A stretch of 37,814 bases of DNA from Clostridia bacterium (lineage in GTDB: Bacteria > Bacillota > Clostridia > Oscillospirales > CAG-382): contig JAFTTN010000092.1 in NCBI GenBank assembly GCA_017466805.1, forward strand, positions 1-37,814, written 5' to 3'. Of this stretch, positions 23,901 through 30,295 are shown in pieces. Positions within the stretch are counted from its first letter, which is position 1. Each line of letters begins with the position of its first letter. Below the pieces are notes generated by a model. The model was not told the origin of the DNA. It was given only the letters and a program-made list of their open reading frames with translations, and made no database searches. Both the position numbers and the translations under genes were made by a program.

Positions 23901-25141
23901 GAGCCGACGGTGCCTGTATCGGGGTTGGTGGTAAGACCAAGGTTACCGTTTGCCTCGGAGCCGTATGCCGAGGAATAGCTGTTGGAGGCCGCAACGACCA
24001 TACTGATGCCTGCCGCACGGATTCTGTCGTAGATACCGTTGAGCTTTTCCTCATCGGTCTCGCGCGAGAAGCCGCAGGCGGTACCGATAGACATATTGAT
24101 AACGTCGACACCGAGAACGACGCAATCCTCGAGTGCGGCGAGGATCCAAGCCGATCTTGCGGTATCCATAACGTCGGAGAAAATCTTCATCGAAACGAGC
24201 TGTGCGTTGGGAGCTACGCCGCGAATCGTATCGTCGTTACCAACGATAACGCCCGAAACGTGAGTACCGTGCTCGTTGTGGGTGGAATAAACGTCGGAAT
24301 CGTTATCGGCGTAGTCGAAGCCGAAGGGGACTTTATCGTTTATATAAACGTCGTCCACGGTTAAGCCGCCGGTAAGCTTGCTCGCGGCGGTATTGCCGAC
24401 CACGGACGCAACCTCTTCGTAGGTAAGACCGAGCTTATTCGAGCTGAAGTTTTTGGGAGAAAACGCGGTGTGGTTGGAATCAAGGCCGGTATCGAGAACC
24501 GCCACAACAACACCCGAGCCGTCGAAGCCGGAATCCGAGCTGTCGAATATACCGGTATCGAAAACGTTTACCTCGTTTTCGACAAGCTTGGTTTCGCAGC
24601 GCTCGTATTCCTCGCCGAGAATTACGCCCATTCCCTTGCCGAGCGATTTGCAGGTGTTTTCGAACTCGCCGCCTTTAATAACGAGCTCGAAGCCGCAAAG
24701 AATTGCGGAATACTCCTCTCCCTCGGAATAGGCAATATTCTTTTCGTCAAGCGATTTCAAAAGAGCCTGTTTTTTCTGTGCAACGGTATTTTTTATATCC
24801 GATGCAGTATTGCTCTTTAAAGCGTAATCGGTAAAGCTCATTGCTTTATCGGATTTTTCGTACGCGTCGAGAATACTTATATTATCGACGGTTACGATAA
24901 CCGAAATTTCCTGCTCGTCGCCGATAGATTCTGGGAGCTTGAACATTACCGAGCTGTCGAGATATTGAGAATATCCGAACTGCTGATCGAGTCTTTCGAT
25001 ATACGACCCGTTGTTTTCGTCTGCCAAAGCATTGGAGCCGATACGCATTGCGGGAACGATAAGCGCGCCTGCAAGAAGTGCAGCCGCCATCGACACCGAA
25101 AGCGCAGATCTCAATGCTTTGAAAAGCCTTGTTTTTTTCAT
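17981..25141 (-). CDS. Giant cell-surface subtilase (peptidase S8) with PA, Ig-like and BspA leucine-rich repeats
   Basis: A 2386-residue serine protease. Order of parts: signal peptide (1 to about 40, ending ALADEN); propeptide-like region (about 45-190); S8 catalytic domain with D217 in AVLDTGLDS, H294 in EHGTHVSG, oxyanion N387 in AASNSY and S610 in SGTSMACP; PA insert (about 480-540, KGKIALVRRG) between H and S; fn3-like region (about 700-850); two bacterial Ig-like (Big_2) domains (about 1154-1224 and 1274-1337); roughly 30 BspA-type repeats of about 23 residues (about 1364-2165, IGDYAFAY-like); a helical linker (VEAARAAYDKIATMEQ); one membrane helix (about 2354-2370); and a basic tail, without LPXTG. 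The layout resembles lactocepin-type cell-envelope proteinases, which feed Opp transporters in lactic acid bacteria. All catalytic residues are present. GGAG lies 13 bases before the ATG, rather far. First gene of the operon. Confidence 0.95.
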   Translation of the reverse strand: MKKTRLFKALRSALSVSMAAALLAGALIVPAMRIGSNALADENNGSYIERLDQQFGYSQYLDSSVMFKLPESIGDEQEISVIVTVDNISILDAYEKSDKAMSFTDYALKSNTASDIKNTVAQKKQALLKSLDEKNIAYSEGEEYSAILCGFELVIKGGEFENTCKSLGKGMGVILGEEYERCETKLVENEVNVFDTGIFDSSDSGFDGSGVVVAVLDTGLDSNHTAFSPKNFSSNKLGLTYEEVASVVGNTAASKLTGGLTVDDVYINDKVPFGFDYADNDSDVYSTHNEHGTHVSGVIVGNDDTIRGVAPNAQLVSMKIFSDVMDTARSAWILAALEDCVVLGVDVINMSIGTACGFSRETDEEKLNGIYDRIRAAGISMVVAASNSYSSAYGSEANGNLGLTTNPDTGTVGSPSTYEGVMSVASISGVETPYILYGDTIVYFTESSDASGEENKFFDTLLGDKDSVDMEYVLIPGVGRSADYTGMDVKGKIALVRRGSNTFEEKAMIAQQQGAAGIIIYNNVSGDIKMNVGEATLAVCSISQDDGEMLAKGNGVLKIGRNQTSGPFISDFSSWGPTPDLRLKPEITAHGGSILSAITGGGYDRLSGTSMACPNLSGVVVLLRQYVVENFPEIANDNVKVNAMVFSLMMSTADIALNTNGLPYSVRKQGAGLANLLNSINTPAYITTRDKNGKVMDKAKLELGDDPDKNGVYEMTFTVNNFGDATVSYDLGAYVMTEGVSDTKTSAGKTTVTEEAYILDGSTVTLTSKDDKGGHIKGKEVTVYAGESLEVTVTVTLGESDKRYLDESFKNGMYVEGFITLKADSGTDIDLSVPYLAYYGDWTVAPLFDLTYYDTNADELDTGIDEEDKTKADAYATRPIGGVSDDYVSYLGSYYFLQDSKDMVISANENYIALSNQEGTVHSLRFVWAGMLRNAAKIDISITNATTGEVIFTRTENDVRKSYSDGGASIYPANVKIEFDTTEYNLANNSEYIVKLVGYLDYGDGGLATNENNVFEFPLTIDFEAPTVTGIEYYYKYDKTLNKNRLYADVLIYDNHYTMSSQIGYVTQGTDENDNPAPELKAFEHYMTPVYSERNSTTRVTYELTDYLYDIKNNSTNKNSFVLTVYDYALNYATYEIGLPDDFTEFYFESLEDGLTLSPNEVYTLSPTVLPYTEWSELLEYASSKPSVARIVNNKIVAVSSGSAIIKAQDPNTNESVTFTVTVLDEDDEGYQRFDRPVVDVFTLDGYETVKAYYVIDNAEKDIGDTGNINFFEGNFNLALYPSESVRLNYSLDSYFPKDTTVAFESSNENIVKIDSSGLVTGVAEGFASVTVKVLLDNQSTYYSETVSVEVKDPYITTGASLTHYYGNGGLVVIPERLNLREIGQFAFSNFEYIMKTAEELAFDDAETSKAWFIGDNTVTKVVIPEGVEKINSYAFANLTALEEIVLPSTLRSIEYGAFYNCVSLKKITFSGENNLQIISQNAFENCNLSGSLDLKSICVISDYAFAGNQSLENITLPESLLSVGQYAFAGCKKLNNPTINSEKVKYGAYAFTDCESITEFYVNSAVLPEGMFYECESLEKVTIGADVKDIGAFAFRDTKINEFSVSAGNTVYKVQNASTILSSDGKTLVAVAPTLNGEYSDANITAIGKGAFSHNQSITAVVMNNVTKIGDYGLASNESLASVSLGKLESIGDYGFFETAITVMPEITAETKVGKYAFSHTKLAEVNIPDNAVIAEGTYSECLNLATVVIGNNVTVGKFAFSMNKDNAFKVMQYTENEQKLFRYEFSSPLTSLTIGENVNIGESAFMNAASLESVTLGNGAVLGKQAFYNASSLKNIDLSKVVSVGDYAISGDVYYACLDENMSVAAVNSDGYYIYTYHAPLLESIDLSSAESIGEYSFSYCRSLAEVKLGEAIKEIPQYAFAGCASIKNINLENIESIGDYAFMECGLEAVDVSGATDIGKYAFVSNRLLASVKLNSEASRVGEGAFAYCDPLANIENLASVENIGDYAFAYTAVTEAVLSGAVSIGKNAFMKEEATPFKVTLGEKLQTLGDNPFAMCAVEPFFRNTTEEINGFELDAVTYTYDITDKVKVIEGSLYYKNINGYELITYAGTDNADATVAEDTVRISALAFAGSKVERIKMPYTVTAIGHKAFYSCDDLEIVVFGSYTVPIFEEEFDPTYYESLEHIPGTGDYGTYTDYDGNEVVINGLGLVPYFMWNATGSMYSNVFYGANFVDYVGYVDEKLIMVYPVNGIGYDSYICNQYFDYRIEGPAAPDKITVAAIKAIKLIPERVTLDDKATVEAARAAYDKIATMEQMALVTNYSNLVSAEQRIAALTPTEDGQDNAKESGGNGGMIAVIVLCVAAFVGFIVYRNRKEKNSEGGQD

Positions 25142-25174
25142 AGGTTCGCGGGTTCTCCTTTTATTTGTGATAAT

Positions 25175-25228
25175 TATTTACTTATATAAATATATAAAAC
25201 CAATTTATTTTACTCTATTTCGAGTCAA
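25175..25228 (-). promoter_or_regulatory. Probable promoter region of the protease/Opp operon
   Basis: The AT-rich gap holds two minus-strand candidates: TTGGTT (25198-25203) with TAAATA (25175-25180), spacing 17; and TTGACT (25223-25228) with TAAATT (25202-25207), spacing 15. Neither is ideal, so the exact start is open. The region lies back to back with the well-formed plus-strand promoter at 25282. Confidence 0.35.
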
Positions 25229-25281
25229 ATTGCAATATATTTACGTTATTATTTAAAATATTTTAATTTTTTTAATACTCA

Positions 25282-25310
25282 TTTACATTCGAACGATATT
25301 GTGTTATAAT
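25282..25310 (+). promoter_or_regulatory. Sigma-A-type promoter of the redox module
   Basis: TTTACA (25282-25287), 17-base spacer, TATAAT (25305-25310), with TG one base before the -10 (extended -10). Transcription should begin near 25317, which rules out an upstream ATG at 25299 as the start of the first gene. Confidence 0.8.
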
Positions 25311-25340
25311 TTATACATACTTTTTCAGCGAGGAAAAGCT

Positions 25341-26081
25341 ATGAACGACAAAAACCAGCTTATAATACGCCGAGTAACAGCGGCTCTTACGGCGATTTCG
25401 GTAATAATAGCCGGAATTTGCTTGATTTCCGCCTGCCTTTCGATATACTTCGGCGAAGGTGAATACACGCGTGAAGCGGTAAGCGAAGCGTTTTCGCCGA
25501 TTTCGGTCGCGGTACTTTTGTGTCCCGCGCTCGCTTTATTGGGACTGTTGGAGGAAATAATTCTGCCCAAGCATACGCAATCCGACAGCAAGCCAAACAT
25601 GCTTTACACTCTTCAAAAGCGGCTTGCCGCAACAAAACAGCCGAGCGCCGAAATTTTGGCAGAGCGCAAAAAGCGCCGTATCGCAAAAGCCGCGCTTGCG
25701 GCAATTCTTGCAATTTGCGCCTTGATTTTCTTTATTTACGCGCTTAATTCGGATAATTACACCTCCGATATAAACGCCTCGGTAATCGGCGCGCTATATC
25801 TGCTTATTCCCTGCCTTGCGGTTAGCTTTTGCGCCGCTTGTACGGTTTTGGTATTCGACGAAAAGAGCGTAAAGCACGAAGCCGAGCTTTTAAAGCAAGC
25901 CGAAAGCAAGGAAGGCACAGACGTCAAGAAAGCAAAAAAGACGAGCGTCGTGCCCGCTTTGCGCTTTTCGGTGCTTCTTATTGCGCTCGTTTTACTTATA
26001 TACGGCTATATACTCGGCGGTACGGCAGACGTACTGACAAAAGCGGTGAATATCTGCACCGAGTGCATTGGATTGGGGTGA
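25341..26081 (+). CDS. Membrane protein with C-terminal CD1871A-like CXXC tail
   Basis: A 246-residue integral membrane protein with four or five hydrophobic segments (about 13-33, 50-70, 113-133, 142-165, 208-228) and charged cytoplasmic loops. The end, VLTKAVNICTECIGLG, has C239 and C242 and matches what I recall of the small CD1871A-family CXXC proteins of Clostridia. Such proteins are short and free-standing; here the motif appears fused to a larger membrane protein. The start is the ATG at 25341, behind GAGG and inside the transcript predicted from the promoter at 25282. The next gene, a polyferredoxin with a thioredoxin domain, begins 6 bases after the stop, so the CXXC may pass electrons to or from it (inference from context). 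Confidence 0.75.
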   Translation: MNDKNQLIIRRVTAALTAISVIIAGICLISACLSIYFGEGEYTREAVSEAFSPISVAVLLCPALALLGLLEEIILPKHTQSDSKPNMLYTLQKRLAATKQPSAEILAERKKRRIAKAALAAILAICALIFFIYALNSDNYTSDINASVIGALYLLIPCLAVSFCAACTVLVFDEKSVKHEAELLKQAESKEGTDVKKAKKTSVVPALRFSVLLIALVLLIYGYILGGTADVLTKAVNICTECIGLG

Positions 26082-26087
26082 TGGGCG

Positions 26088-27578
26088 ATGAAGAAATTTT
26101 GGTTGAAATTAAAAACGTTTATCCCCACCAAGCGAAAGCTTGCGCAATTATATTTCGCTCTGCTTTTCAACGCAAATATTAAAGGCTTTATATCCGGAAA
26201 CATATATCAGGGCACGACGAAGCAGATGTGCGTTCCCGGAATAAACTGCTATTCCTGCCCGGGTGCAATAGGCGCCTGCCCGCTCGGCTCGCTTCAGGGA
26301 TCGTTTTCGGCAGACAAAAGCACTCTGTTTTACGTCGGCGGCATACTTTTGCTGTACAGCGTAATTTTCGGCAGAATGATATGCGGTTGGTTGTGTCCGT
26401 TCGGCTTTATTCAAGAGCTTTTATACAAGATAAAAACACCGAAGCTGAAAAAGAGCCGAATAACCTGGCTTTTATCGTTTTTGAAGTACGTTATACTTAT
26501 ATTTTTCGTATTCATCGTACCGATAATATATGCGCTGCGCGATACACCCCTGCCCGCATTTTGCAAATACATTTGCCCTGCAGGCACGCTTGAGGGCGGT
26601 ATAGGCCTGCTGGCAAACAAGGTAAACGAAAGCTATTTTTCGATGCTCGGTCCGCTTTTCACCTGGAAATTCGCGCTGATGGTCAGCATTATCGTTGCCT
26701 GCATATTTATTTTCAGAATGTTTTGCCGCTTTATATGCCCGTTGGGTGCATTGTACGGCTTATTTAACAAAATATCCTTCTTCGGCGTTAAGGTCGAGGA
26801 CGAAAAATGCGTTGACTGCAACAAATGCACGGCGCATTGCAATATGGACGTAAAAAAGGTGGGTGACGCCGAATGCATTGCCTGCGGCGAATGTATCGAC
26901 GTGTGCCCGACGAAAGCGATTGTTTGGAAGGGCTCGCAGATATTTATACGCAAAAGCGAGCTTCCCGAAGTGCAGACGGCACCCGAAAAGAGCAAGAAAA
27001 AAACGGTTGTGCGCGCGGTTTCCTGTTTTGCGGCGGTCGCCGTACTTATTGCCGCATTTGCTTTTTATTGGAGCGACGGCAAGGAAAAGCAGGAGCAAAG
27101 CTCTTACCCGACCGACGAAAGCGGAAATATCGAATACGGCAACGAAAAGGGCGATTACTGCTACGGTGCAGAGCTTGAAATTATTACCGCCGAGGGAATT
27201 GCAGAAGGCAGGCTCGACCCAAGCAAGACCGGCAGGATTACGGTTATAAACTTTTGGGGTACCTGGTGCACGCCCTGTGTTAACGAGCTTCCCTATTTCG
27301 ACCGCATTGCAAGCGAATATTCCGACACGGTAAGCGTGGTTGCAATACACACGAATATGGTTTCGGAAACAGCACCCGAATATATCGGAAATTACTATAA
27401 AAACAGCAAAATAACCTTCCTGCGCGACAGCGAAAACGAAGGTTATTACGCAACGCTCGGCGGCAGAGGAACCTATCCCTACACGGTGGTTATAAATGCC
27501 GAAGGCAAAATAACCGAAATATTCTTCGAAGCGTTGGAATACGAGGATTTGAAAGCCGCGGTAGACGCCGCAAAATAA
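26088..27578 (+). CDS. NapH-like 4Fe-4S membrane protein fused to an extracellular TlpA-like thioredoxin domain
   Basis: A 496-residue membrane redox protein. N-terminal part (1 to about 225): membrane helices with NapH/CcoG-type motifs CGWLCPFG (C99, C103), CKYICPAG and CRFICPLG (C213, C217), plus a Cys cluster CVPGINCYSCPGAIGACPLG (C48, C54, C57, C64). Then a 2[4Fe-4S] ferredoxin domain: C241/C244/C247/C251 and C263/C266/C269/C273. One more helix (about 312-328) leads to a thioredoxin domain (about 355-496) with CTPC (C394, C397) in NFWGTWCTPC and a proline loop at GTYPYTVVI. The arrangement suggests electrons pass from a cytoplasmic ferredoxin across the membrane to an outside thioredoxin. 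This is a known architecture in Clostridia, but its partners are poorly known. The two TlpA lipoproteins of the divergent operon are obvious candidates. Confidence 0.9.
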   Translation: MKKFWLKLKTFIPTKRKLAQLYFALLFNANIKGFISGNIYQGTTKQMCVPGINCYSCPGAIGACPLGSLQGSFSADKSTLFYVGGILLLYSVIFGRMICGWLCPFGFIQELLYKIKTPKLKKSRITWLLSFLKYVILIFFVFIVPIIYALRDTPLPAFCKYICPAGTLEGGIGLLANKVNESYFSMLGPLFTWKFALMVSIIVACIFIFRMFCRFICPLGALYGLFNKISFFGVKVEDEKCVDCNKCTAHCNMDVKKVGDAECIACGECIDVCPTKAIVWKGSQIFIRKSELPEVQTAPEKSKKKTVVRAVSCFAAVAVLIAAFAFYWSDGKEKQEQSSYPTDESGNIEYGNEKGDYCYGAELEIITAEGIAEGRLDPSKTGRITVINFWGTWCTPCVNELPYFDRIASEYSDTVSVVAIHTNMVSETAPEYIGNYYKNSKITFLRDSENEGYYATLGGRGTYPYTVVINAEGKITEIFFEALEYEDLKAAVDAAK

Positions 27579-27589
27579 CAGCAAAAAAC

Positions 27590-27620
27590 AAGCTCCGATG
27601 CTAAAATCGGAGCTTTTTTT
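27590..27620 (+). terminator. Rho-independent terminator of the redox module
   Basis: Arms AGCTCCGAT and ATCGGAGCT with a six-base loop, followed by T7, starting 12 bases after the polyferredoxin stop codon. Confidence 0.9.
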
Positions 27621-27621
27621 C

Positions 27622-27650
27622 TTGACTAAAGCTTTGGTGTAATATATAAT
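27622..27650 (+). promoter_or_regulatory. Sigma-A-type promoter of the glycosidase gene
   Basis: TTGACT (27622-27627), 17-base spacer, TATAAT (27645-27650). It follows directly on the preceding terminator, making a compact unit boundary. Confidence 0.85.
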
Positions 27651-27658
27651 ACACCAAA
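27633..27658 (+). promoter_or_regulatory. Inverted repeat over the -10 box: likely repressor operator
   Basis: Nine-base perfect arms TTTGGTGTA (27633-27641) and TACACCAAA (27650-27658) flank an eight-base AT centre and cover the -10 hexamer. The position suits a dimeric repressor. No regulator gene lies next to it, so the regulator would be encoded elsewhere. Confidence 0.6.
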
Positions 27659-27693
27659 CGAAAACTTTTTTTAAAAAGCGCAGGACGAAAAGT

Positions 27694-29610
27694 ATGTCAG
27701 AGCAGATTTGGAAGATAGAAAACAAAGCTATAGTATGGCAAGTGAAGGATAGGCAGACGCATTTCGACGATATTGAAATGAGCGGTCTTTACGCTGATCT
27801 TTGGGCAAAATACGGAGCCAAAGAAAACGGCGAGCTTTCGATTGATTACAAGCTGTACTTCCCCACGCTAAGAACCATTCCGAACAACACCCACGCCACC
27901 TATTGCTTTGGCTTGACCGATTCCGAAAGACCGCGATTGGTATGCGGCGGAAAAGCGGTTGCCGAATACCCGACCGAATTTCGATTCGACGGCGTGCTTA
28001 GGGTGAAATGCAAAACCGATTTCGGATTTACCACCGAGCGAGCGATATTCCCCGCAAGCGAAGAAAAATGCTGTATCGAGCTGATAACCGTTCACGCCGA
28101 GCGCGATATCGAGCTTGAATTATCGCACGGAAGCGGCTTTATTCATTCCTACGGCAGAGGCACGAAGGGTGTTTATATTTCGCGCATATGCAACGATTGC
28201 TGTGACGGTATGTGGCTTGAAGCCGACAGCAGCATTAGCTTTGGTATTTATTATTCCACCCTGCTTGCAAACGAAATTCCGACGATTCCCAACCCCCACG
28301 CAGAGCTAAAAAGGCGCAAGGAACGTATCGACGAGCTATGCGATAGCTCGCTCGTGCTGGAAAGCGGCAACGAGGAGCTCGACACGATGATGCGTCTTGC
28401 AAAGCTGCGTGCGGGTGAAAGCATTTTCGAAACGGTTACCGGAAAATACCATTCGCCCGGCGGGCACGCTTATTACGCGGCGATATGGTGCAATGACGAA
28501 ATCGAATATGCGGGACCGCATTTTGCAATGACCGGTGATAAAACCGCTATCGAAGCGTCGCTGAACGCATACAAGGCGTATATCCCCTTTATGTCCGAAA
28601 GCTACCACCGTCTTCCCTCTTCGATTATTGCCGAAGGGCTTGATATTTGGGAGGGTGCGGGCGACAGAGGCGACGCGGCAATGTATCTGTACGGTGCTTC
28701 GCTGTTTTGTCTTTACCTCGGCGACGAGGCAACCGCGCGCGAGCTTTGGGGCGCAATAAAATGGTGTGCCGAATACTGCGAAAGAATGAAAACTCCGGAA
28801 GGCGTTATACGCTCGGACGCCGACGAGCTCGAAGGCAGATTCCCGACCGACAGATACGCCAATCTTTCTACCTCGAGCCTTTGCTACGGCGGTTTGATAA
28901 ACGCGGCCAAGCTTGCGTGCTCGCTTGGCGAATCGGATATTGCCGAGCTATACGCAAAGCGTGCAAACGAGCTTTGCGAAGCTATCGAAAAATATTTCGG
29001 TGCAAGCCTGCACGGCTACGAAACCTACCGATATTCCAAGGGCTTTGACACCTTGCGCGCCTGGATTTGTCTGCCGATTTGTATGGGAATCAACAAGCGT
29101 GCCAAGGCGACGCTCGACGCGATGCTTTCCGATTATCTTTGGACCGAAGAGGGTATGCTAACCTGCGAACGCTCGAGCGAGAACACGAGCGACACGATTT
29201 GGGACAGAAGCACGCTTTACGGTATGAAATGTGCCTTCCTTGCGGGCGACAGCGAAAGAATGGTAAAGCCGCTTTTGGATTACTGCCGCAAAAGATTATT
29301 GTGCGACAGAGTGCCTTATGCGGTCGAGGCTTATCCCGAAGGCGACAAAAGGCATCTTTCGGGCGAAAGCGCGCTGTTTGTTCGTGTTATCACCGAGGGC
29401 ATTTTCGGTATTCTTCCCGAAGGGCTTGACAGCTTTTCGTTTACAGCTTCCCTGCCAAGCGGATTTGAACGCTTAAGCCTTAAAAGGATACGAATATGCG
29501 GCGGTGTTTTCGATATTGAAATCGACGCGAACGAATACAGAGTCTACTCCGACAGTGTATTGCATTCGCGTGGCGAAGCGAGCCGAAAAAGGATTATTAT
29601 TAAAAAATAA
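27694..29610 (+). CDS. Six-hairpin (alpha/alpha)6-barrel glycoside hydrolase, probably cytoplasmic
   Basis: A 638-residue protein with no signal peptide. Residues about 1-215 look like the beta-sandwich that precedes the barrel in six-hairpin glycosidases. Residues about 230-560 are helical, with aromatic and acidic motifs typical of the clan: YAAIWCNDEIEYAGPHF, GLDIWEGAGDRGDAAMYLYG, WDRSTLYGMKCAFL. A short beta tail (about 585-638) closes the protein. The exact GH family and sugar specificity cannot be assigned by eye; relatives include trehalase-, rhamnosidase- and fucosidase-like enzymes. AGGA precedes the ATG. It is a single-gene unit with its own promoter, a putative operator over the -10, and a terminator, suggesting induction by a sugar (inference). 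No sugar transporter is adjacent. Confidence 0.8.
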   Translation: MSEQIWKIENKAIVWQVKDRQTHFDDIEMSGLYADLWAKYGAKENGELSIDYKLYFPTLRTIPNNTHATYCFGLTDSERPRLVCGGKAVAEYPTEFRFDGVLRVKCKTDFGFTTERAIFPASEEKCCIELITVHAERDIELELSHGSGFIHSYGRGTKGVYISRICNDCCDGMWLEADSSISFGIYYSTLLANEIPTIPNPHAELKRRKERIDELCDSSLVLESGNEELDTMMRLAKLRAGESIFETVTGKYHSPGGHAYYAAIWCNDEIEYAGPHFAMTGDKTAIEASLNAYKAYIPFMSESYHRLPSSIIAEGLDIWEGAGDRGDAAMYLYGASLFCLYLGDEATARELWGAIKWCAEYCERMKTPEGVIRSDADELEGRFPTDRYANLSTSSLCYGGLINAAKLACSLGESDIAELYAKRANELCEAIEKYFGASLHGYETYRYSKGFDTLRAWICLPICMGINKRAKATLDAMLSDYLWTEEGMLTCERSSENTSDTIWDRSTLYGMKCAFLAGDSERMVKPLLDYCRKRLLCDRVPYAVEAYPEGDKRHLSGESALFVRVITEGIFGILPEGLDSFSFTASLPSGFERLSLKRIRICGGVFDIEIDANEYRVYSDSVLHSRGEASRKRIIIKK

Positions 29611-29621
29611 GCATAAAAATT

Positions 29622-29648
29622 GCCGATGCATTACGCATCGGCTTTTTT
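29622..29648 (+). terminator. Rho-independent terminator of the glycosidase gene
   Basis: Arms GCCGATGC and GCATCGGC with a five-base loop, followed by T6, 11 bases after the stop codon. Confidence 0.9.
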
Positions 29649-29793
29649 AAAGAAAAAAGCGGGGTAGAATTAACACGCCCCAACATATTCAGTATAACAC
29701 AAGAGGATATGATTGTCAACAAGAAGTTGCTGTTTTGCCCAACATTCTGCTATTTGAATAAATATTTATAGTGCATTTTGTAAGTATTGTGTA

Positions 29794-29822
29794 TTGAAAA
29801 AGCTGTTGACCTGTGATATTAT
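29794..29822 (+). promoter_or_regulatory. Sigma-A-type promoter of an orphan transcript
   Basis: TTGAAA (29794-29799), 17-base spacer, TATTAT (29817-29822) with TG one base before the -10. It would drive a transcript from about 29829 to the terminator near 30254, with no intact gene between. Confidence 0.55.
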
Positions 29823-29935
29823 AAAGACAAGGAAAGGGTGAGTCCAATGTACAGGTAAAAACGAGCATAAAGGTCTTAATTCTGTTTCTCCAAGCTTTGA
29901 TTTATACTAAATAAGTGTTCTAAATTGTACGTTAA

Positions 29936-30209
29936 AAAAATGAAGTAAACACCACGACTGTTGAAGAAGATGTAGAATATAGAAGAGTGTTGCAGAAGAA
30001 ACCTTGATGTTACGTAAGATCCGAAATCTATAACGGATCGCCACCCCACAACCTTTAATGCAGTTCCGAAAAAAGCCGAGGAGCGTCCTACCTACAGGAT
30101 AAAAGGTGTTGATAAGGCAGAGAGTGCGGAGCAGTCATTCAAAGGTATTTCAAAAATCCAAGAAAGAGAGGTTAAATTGATGCTGGATATCAAGATAGAA
30201 AATAGATAA
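29936..30209 (+). pseudogene. Decayed coding fragments, or an orphan RNA
   Basis: The 29649-30295 stretch has no intact gene. Two open pieces in different frames look protein-like. Bases 29936-30007 read KNEVNTTTVEEDVEYRRVLQ and then KKP before a stop. Bases 30018-30209 are 63 codons with no start, containing TTFNAVPKKAEERPTYRI and FKGISKIQEREVKLMLDI, ending with a stop inside the terminator stem. I recognise neither. A promoter lies before them and a terminator directly after, as expected for a gene that lost its reading frame. Alternatively the roughly 425-base transcript is a noncoding RNA: short hairpins are present, for example GATCCG with CGGATC at about 30019-30040. It does not match what I know of tmRNA, RNase P RNA, SRP RNA or 6S RNA. 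Confidence 0.3.
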
Positions 30210-30254
30210 CCCTTGGTTGTAATTATAGATTATACAGCCAAGGGTTATTTTTTT
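30208..30254 (+). terminator. Rho-independent terminator of the orphan transcript
   Basis: Arms AACCCTTGG (30208-30216) and CCAAGGGTT (30238-30246), with partial further pairing inside the loop, followed by A and T7. It overlaps the stop codon of the decayed frame. Confidence 0.8.
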
Positions 30255-30262
30255 GTTTTGCT

Positions 30263-30284
30263 GCACCGCAAGGGTGCTTTTTTT
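30263..30284 (+). terminator. Second, tandem terminator in plus orientation
   Basis: Short stem GCACC with GGTGC, loop GCAAG, followed by T7. With the terminator just before it, this seals plus-strand transcription ahead of the convergent desulfurase gene. Confidence 0.6.
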
Positions 30285-30295
30285 ATTTTACGCAA

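Noticed and set aside
25299-25340. Start of the CXXC membrane protein at 25299.
   Set aside because: This ATG lies between the -35 and -10 of the promoter at 25282-25310; the ATG at 25341 has a ribosome site and precedes a normal membrane protein N-terminus.
29829-30254. tmRNA, RNase P RNA, SRP RNA or 6S RNA in the orphan transcript.
   Set aside because: None of the conserved cores I know for these RNAs is present, and parts of the region read as protein-like frames.
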